Source of the DNA: Candidatus Saccharimonadota bacterium
GTDB taxonomy: Bacteria > Patescibacteriota > Saccharimonadia > Saccharimonadales > UBA4665
Assembly: GCA_029288485.1 (NCBI GenBank)
Contig: JARIHC010000005.1
Location: forward strand, 1 to 64,000
DNA: 64,000 nucleotides
Direction of reading: 5' to 3'
The position numbers were made by a program, and so were the translations under genes. The stretch's first letter is position 1. Every line of letters starts with the position of its first letter. Positions 62,021 through 64,000 of the stretch are shown here, in pieces. The notes beneath the pieces are model-generated. The model was not told the DNA's origin. It ran no database searches and saw only the letters and a list, made by a program, of their open reading frames with translations.

Positions 62021-62569
62021 TTAAGCTCCGCTAGCGCCTACTTCCACTTCGGATTCGGCTGCCGAATGCCATTCTAAACCGCTAAGAGGCGTCTTGAATA
62101 ACTGCCCATCGAGCGCGAAATATACAACAGGCTCATACAGCAAGGCCTTCTGAAATGCCTCGTAATCATCGTCAGAGCCTTCGTCCTCGCGCTTACTCGC
62201 TTCGTCCGCATCTGGCACGATGATTTTAACATCTTCCGTTGTTTGTCCTAGCAATGGCTGGTAGCCGCCTGGCCCGATAGTTACGGAGTAAATTCCGCCT
62301 TCAGGAAGAGCTTCTATCTTGCCTTCTTCTAGAAAAGATTTGTGAACGTCGCTATTAATTTCAAATTCAACCCATGGATTACCATACTTATCCGTTTTGA
62401 TAGAATCAATAATTATGCCACCCCTCACAGTCTCATTTAGGCTATTTTCATATTCTTGCCGAGCTGTTTCTTTGCTGGCAATAGCTTCTTTAACTCGTTC
62501 GCCTGAATCGATGTATGCTTGCCTGGCTTCTTCCATATCTATTGTTGTGCCCGGTATTGTCTCTGGCAT
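62021..62569 (-). CDS. Hypothetical protein (182 aa)
   Basis: A 182-aa acidic protein. An N-terminal helix (~12-48, Glu/Lys/Ala-rich, coiled-coil-like) is followed by a compact beta-rich region (GGIIIDSIKTDKYGNPWVEFEI) and an acidic EDEGSDDDYE stretch. I recognise no domain. AAAGGAGAG lies just before the ATG. It is divergent from the methyltransferase gene. Function unknown. Confidence 0.58.
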   Translation of the reverse strand: MPETIPGTTIDMEEARQAYIDSGERVKEAIASKETARQEYENSLNETVRGGIIIDSIKTDKYGNPWVEFEINSDVHKSFLEEGKIEALPEGGIYSVTIGPGGYQPLLGQTTEDVKIIVPDADEASKREDEGSDDDYEAFQKALLYEPVVYFALDGQLFKTPLSGLEWHSAAESEVEVGASGA

Positions 62570-62658
62570 AATCTCTCCTTTATCTTAAGTCATATTATTT
62601 AATTCTCCTTTTAGCCAAAATGCAAGTATAAGCAATTAGGCGTGCTACAATCGTGCCC

Positions 62659-63354
62659 ATGAGAAAGCAGCAGGCTATTTGGTTGAAAGAGCATGGCTCG
62701 CAGGCTATGTTACCGGCATTGGCTGAGCAAAAACCTGCTAGCGGTGTAGTCAAGTTCATTGATTTTTTAAAAAGTCAGAGCGTCGATATTAAAGGCAGAG
62801 CTATAGATATAGGCTGTGGCCGCGGACGAAACACGGTTTATTTGGCCGAACTCGGGCTGGATGTTTTTGCTGTTGACTACATTCAGCCTGCGCTTGATTC
62901 TGCTCAAAAACTAGCCGAGTCTAAGGGCGTGGCAGAAAAAGTTCATTTAATTCACGCGGCAATTGACGAACCATGGGACTTTCCGAATGATTATTTTGAC
63001 TTTGCAATTGATTGCTTTTCTTCGATAGACATAGAAACCAAAGAAGGCCGCCAAACTTATAAAAACGAATTACTTCGCACTTTAAAGCATGGCGGCTATG
63101 CGTTGGTGCGTGTGGTGTCAGCTGACGACGAGTGGGAGATTGAGGCCGCTAAAAATGCTACAGGCTCAGAACCCAATAGTGTTATATGGAAAGAAAACGG
63201 CAAGTTTCAGAAAAATTATGATGAACAAGAACTAGGGGACTTCTATAAAGACTTCATGGTGCTTCGTATAGAAAAAATATCGAAGCCTGCTACTAAAGCC
63301 GGCCGCAAAGGTACGGCCACAGATTTCTGGATGGTTATACAAAAGAAGTCGTAA
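62659..63354 (+). CDS. SAM-dependent methyltransferase (class I)
   Basis: A 231-aa Rossmann methyltransferase. Motif I is AIDIGCGRGRNTVYLAELG (~48-66), followed by VFAVDYIQPALDSA (acidic residue for SAM ribose) and FDFAIDCFSS. The target is not predictable. The ATG at 62659 is used because TACAAT is 7 nt upstream; an in-frame GTG at 62653 overlaps the space behind that box. It would use SAM made by the MetK described above. Confidence 0.88.
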   Translation: MRKQQAIWLKEHGSQAMLPALAEQKPASGVVKFIDFLKSQSVDIKGRAIDIGCGRGRNTVYLAELGLDVFAVDYIQPALDSAQKLAESKGVAEKVHLIHAAIDEPWDFPNDYFDFAIDCFSSIDIETKEGRQTYKNELLRTLKHGGYALVRVVSADDEWEIEAAKNATGSEPNSVIWKENGKFQKNYDEQELGDFYKDFMVLRIEKISKPATKAGRKGTATDFWMVIQKKS

Positions 63355-63355
63355 G

Positions 63356-63880
63356 CTATTGTTGCCCTGATTGCAGCTCAGCAGTTTGGTGAACGTATGT
63401 TCGCAATGTGGCGAATGTGCCATTAACAGTTAAGTCACTATTGTCGTCGAAGCACATAACGGCACCTTCGCCGATTTGAGGAACGCCATTTTTGACGGGA
63501 AACTTAACGTGATCAACAGTAGTGCCCCATCCGTTATCTCTAGCGAAATTAAGAGTTAAATCATCTTGAGAGGCGGTTATTTCGGTCGTCGTCACGACAT
63601 TCCCGCTATACCTTGGGAGATCAATGCTCCCGCCTGCTTTAAGAGCCCGGGCCTGAAGAGTCAAGACATCTTGTCTAGCAGTTTCTAGTGCTTGAGGCAC
63701 CGTTTCCTGCGGATGGGGCGTTTCTGCCACACTATAATCAAGCCCACCGCAGGTGCCAAGAGGGTTAGTGTCTGCTGATTTTGTATTGCCGCAACCGGCA
63801 AACGCTAAACCTGCAAGCAGAACTGCCACAGCCGCTTTAGGGTGTTTTAGCCTTTCTATAATGCCAATGCTTTCACTCAT
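63356..63880 (-). CDS. Lipoprotein, tandem family
   Basis: A 174-aa secreted protein with a signal peptide and lipobox LAFAGC (lipidated Cys ~30). Mature part is small and polar, with two Cys (GTCGG and VMCFD) that could form a disulfide, and ends AVMCFDDNSDLTVNGTFA followed by TLRTYVHQTAEL. A related ending is found in the partial gene to its right. AGGAGGAG precedes the ATG. It converges on the methyltransferase gene. Function unknown. Confidence 0.7.
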   Translation of the reverse strand: MSESIGIIERLKHPKAAVAVLLAGLAFAGCGNTKSADTNPLGTCGGLDYSVAETPHPQETVPQALETARQDVLTLQARALKAGGSIDLPRYSGNVVTTTEITASQDDLTLNFARDNGWGTTVDHVKFPVKNGVPQIGEGAVMCFDDNSDLTVNGTFATLRTYVHQTAELQSGQQ

Positions 63881-63888
63881 AGCTCCTC

Positions 63889-64000
63889 CTATTTATCTAA
63901 ACCAGTTGTCTCGTGTGTATACTGCTGCAAGGTACCGAAAGTGCCGTTAGTGGCTAGCTGTTGGTTATCAACGTCGTAACAAATGACAGATCCTTTACTA
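63889..64000 (-). CDS. Partial lipoprotein-like gene (C-terminal end, cut by window)
   Basis: The final 36 codons of a minus-strand gene that runs off the window, ending at a TAG at 63889-63891. The peptide includes SVICYDVDNQQLATNGTF and then GTLQQYTHETTG, which parallels the C-terminus of the lipoprotein just downstream. It is therefore a tandem paralog. Its N-terminus is outside the window. Confidence 0.6.
   Translation of the reverse strand, partial: SKGSVICYDVDNQQLATNGTFGTLQQYTHETTGLDK

Overview
The window looks like a stretch of a small, gene-dense bacterial chromosome of the Candidate Phyla Radiation, most likely Candidatus Saccharibacteria (TM7). This is inferred from several things: gaps between genes are short, neighbouring genes often share start or stop bases (ATGA, TAATG, TTAG), transketolase is split in two, a small extra gene sits between gatA and gatB, and many genes look leaderless (a -10 box exactly 6 nt before the ATG). 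TGA is used as an ordinary stop codon, which argues against the code-25 lineages Gracilibacteria and Absconditabacteria. The presence of methionine, SAM, PurF and DHODH genes suggests a less reduced, free-living or environmental relative. This taxonomic call was not tested by any database search.

Layout. 1-6.9 kb: tRNA-Gln, IPP isomerase, then a methionine/SAM operon (MetE-N-like protein, catalytic MetE core, CysH-like protein, Cys/Met PLP enzyme, MetK) behind a SAM-I-type riboswitch. 6.9-13.3 kb: K+ channel, ABC exporter, DUF488 protein, a foreign-looking membrane protein gene with its own promoter, rarA, an unknown gene and a small membrane protein. 13.3-17.4 kb: a two-gene restriction locus (type IIG-like nuclease-methylase-specificity protein plus an EVE-domain/NucS-like nuclease). 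17.4-30.6 kb: a G5/DUF3761 membrane protein, tgt, nucleoside kinase, CNNM/CBS protein, hydrolase plus Mpg, a divergent Fur-type regulator and ZIP transporter, L,D-transpeptidase, RmuC, a glycosidase-like protein, a DHODH and a frameshifted purF. 30.6-37.4 kb: pheST, Nudix, FKBP, glutaredoxin/thioredoxin reductase, flavin reductase.

37.4-46.1 kb is a central-carbon block: GDPD, pyrophosphatase, GAPDH, RpiB, Rpe, split transketolase, response regulator, class II aldolase and a PfkB-type sugar kinase. 46.1-50 kb holds an unknown protein, a LOG-like protein and UvrB. 50-57 kb is the most unusual locus: a divergently transcribed MoxR-type AAA+ ATPase with an N-terminal Cys motif faces a tightly packed five-gene operon. 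That operon encodes a metallopeptidase-VWA protein and four proteins of two paralogous families, all four carrying the same short N-terminal helical motif. 57-64 kb: a lipase-like hydrolase, gatC-gatA-orf-gatB, two unknown proteins, a methyltransferase and tandem related lipoproteins.

How it works together. The methionine operon appears to be a SAM-repressed unit running from homocysteine formation to SAM. The carbon block supports lower glycolysis and the non-oxidative pentose phosphate route. The 13-17 kb locus is probably a modification-based defence module. The 50-57 kb locus is best read as a MoxR-VWA chaperone/protease machine with its own tagged client proteins, function unknown.
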